Positions 5,962 through 6,119 of a stretch of 6,119 nt of DNA are shown in pieces. Source of the DNA: Paracoccaceae bacterium (GTDB taxonomy: Bacteria; Pseudomonadota; Alphaproteobacteria; Rhodobacterales; Rhodobacteraceae); NCBI GenBank assembly GCA_007131945.1, contig SLPP01000092.1, forward strand, positions 1 to 6,119. The letters run 5' to 3'. Under the pieces are notes generated by a model. It was not told the DNA's origin, searched no databases, and saw nothing but the letters and a program-made list of their open reading frames with translations. The position numbers were made by a program, and so were the translations under genes. Numbering within the stretch: the stretch's first letter is position 1; each line of letters starts with the position of its first letter.

Positions 5962-6119
5962 TTACTCGATGATCTTCGACACGACGCCGGCGCCGACGGT
6001 GCGGCCGCCTTCGCGGATGGCGAAGCGGAGCTTTTCCTCCATGGCGATCGGCGCGATCAGTTCGACCTCGAACTTCAGGTTGTCGCCGGGCATCACCATC
6101 TCGGTGCCCTCGGGCAGCT
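5962..6119 (-). CDS. tuf: Translation elongation factor Tu, C-terminal end (partial)
   Basis: EF-Tu is the GTPase that brings aminoacyl-tRNA to the ribosomal A site. Only the last 51 residues and the stop codon are in the window, reading [18 protein letters not shown], then [20 protein letters not shown] and [13 protein letters not shown]. This is the C-terminal half of beta-barrel domain III, with the invariant MVMPGDN and [16 protein letters not shown] motifs. The GTPase domain lies beyond the right edge. The SKIIE ending resembles alphaproteobacterial (Rhodobacterales) EF-Tu. It is one of possibly two tuf copies, since many proteobacteria carry one by the S10 genes and another elsewhere; the window cannot show which. 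Confidence 0.96.
   Translation of the reverse strand, partial: LPEGTEMVMPGDNLKFEVELIAPIAMEEKLRFAIREGGRTVGAGVVSKIIE

Noticed and set aside
1..6119. Mobile element, CRISPR array, tRNA/rRNA gene or foreign island
   Set aside because: The whole window is accounted for by collinear ribosomal genes and short spacers of uniform high GC. No direct repeats, transposase or integrase motifs or RNA gene signatures were seen.

Overview
This window is a stretch of the conserved str–S10–spc ribosomal protein gene cluster, read entirely on the minus strand, so gene order runs from high to low coordinates. The genes are tuf (3' end only), rpsJ, rplC, rplD, rplW, rplB, rpsS, rplV, rpsC, rplP, rpmC, rpsQ and rplN. 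rplN has all its codons, but its stop codon is cut by the window edge. The high GC content, the order tuf-rpsJ with no long S10 leader, and the protein sequences point to an alphaproteobacterium. The EF-Tu C-terminus ending SKIIE, the S3 tail, the L22 loop [13 protein letters not shown] and the long acidic/alanine-rich L3 tail fit the Rhodobacterales best. The order-level placement is from remembered family resemblance, not from a search.

Layout: tuf ends at 5962. A 58-nt spacer holding two adjacent hairpins precedes rpsJ. rpsJ, rplC, rplD and rplW are tightly packed: a 12-nt gap with a Shine-Dalgarno (SD) sequence touching the rpsJ stop, then two ATGA overlaps. A 149-nt non-coding gap with a strong 12-bp hairpin separates rplW from rplB. 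rplB, rpsS, rplV, rpsC and rplP are again tightly packed (3-nt gaps, a TAATG overlap, a 24-nt gap). A 107-nt gap with a second 12-bp hairpin just past the rplP stop separates rplP from rpmC. rpmC and rpsQ are 11 nt apart, and a 73-nt gap precedes rplN.

Function: EF-Tu delivers aminoacyl-tRNA to the ribosome. S10, S19, S3 and S17 belong to the 30S subunit. L3, L4, L23, L2, L22, L16, L29 and L14 belong to the 50S subunit, where L2, L3 and L4 lie near the peptidyl transferase centre and L4, L22 and L23 line or frame the exit tunnel. One long transcript with coupled translation is the expected expression mode.

Nothing in the window looks like a new system, a mobile element or horizontal transfer. 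What deserves a second look is the non-coding layer (hairpins in three enlarged gaps) and the roughly 80-residue low-complexity tail of L3. The long plus-strand reading frames are antisense shadows of GC-rich ribosomal genes.
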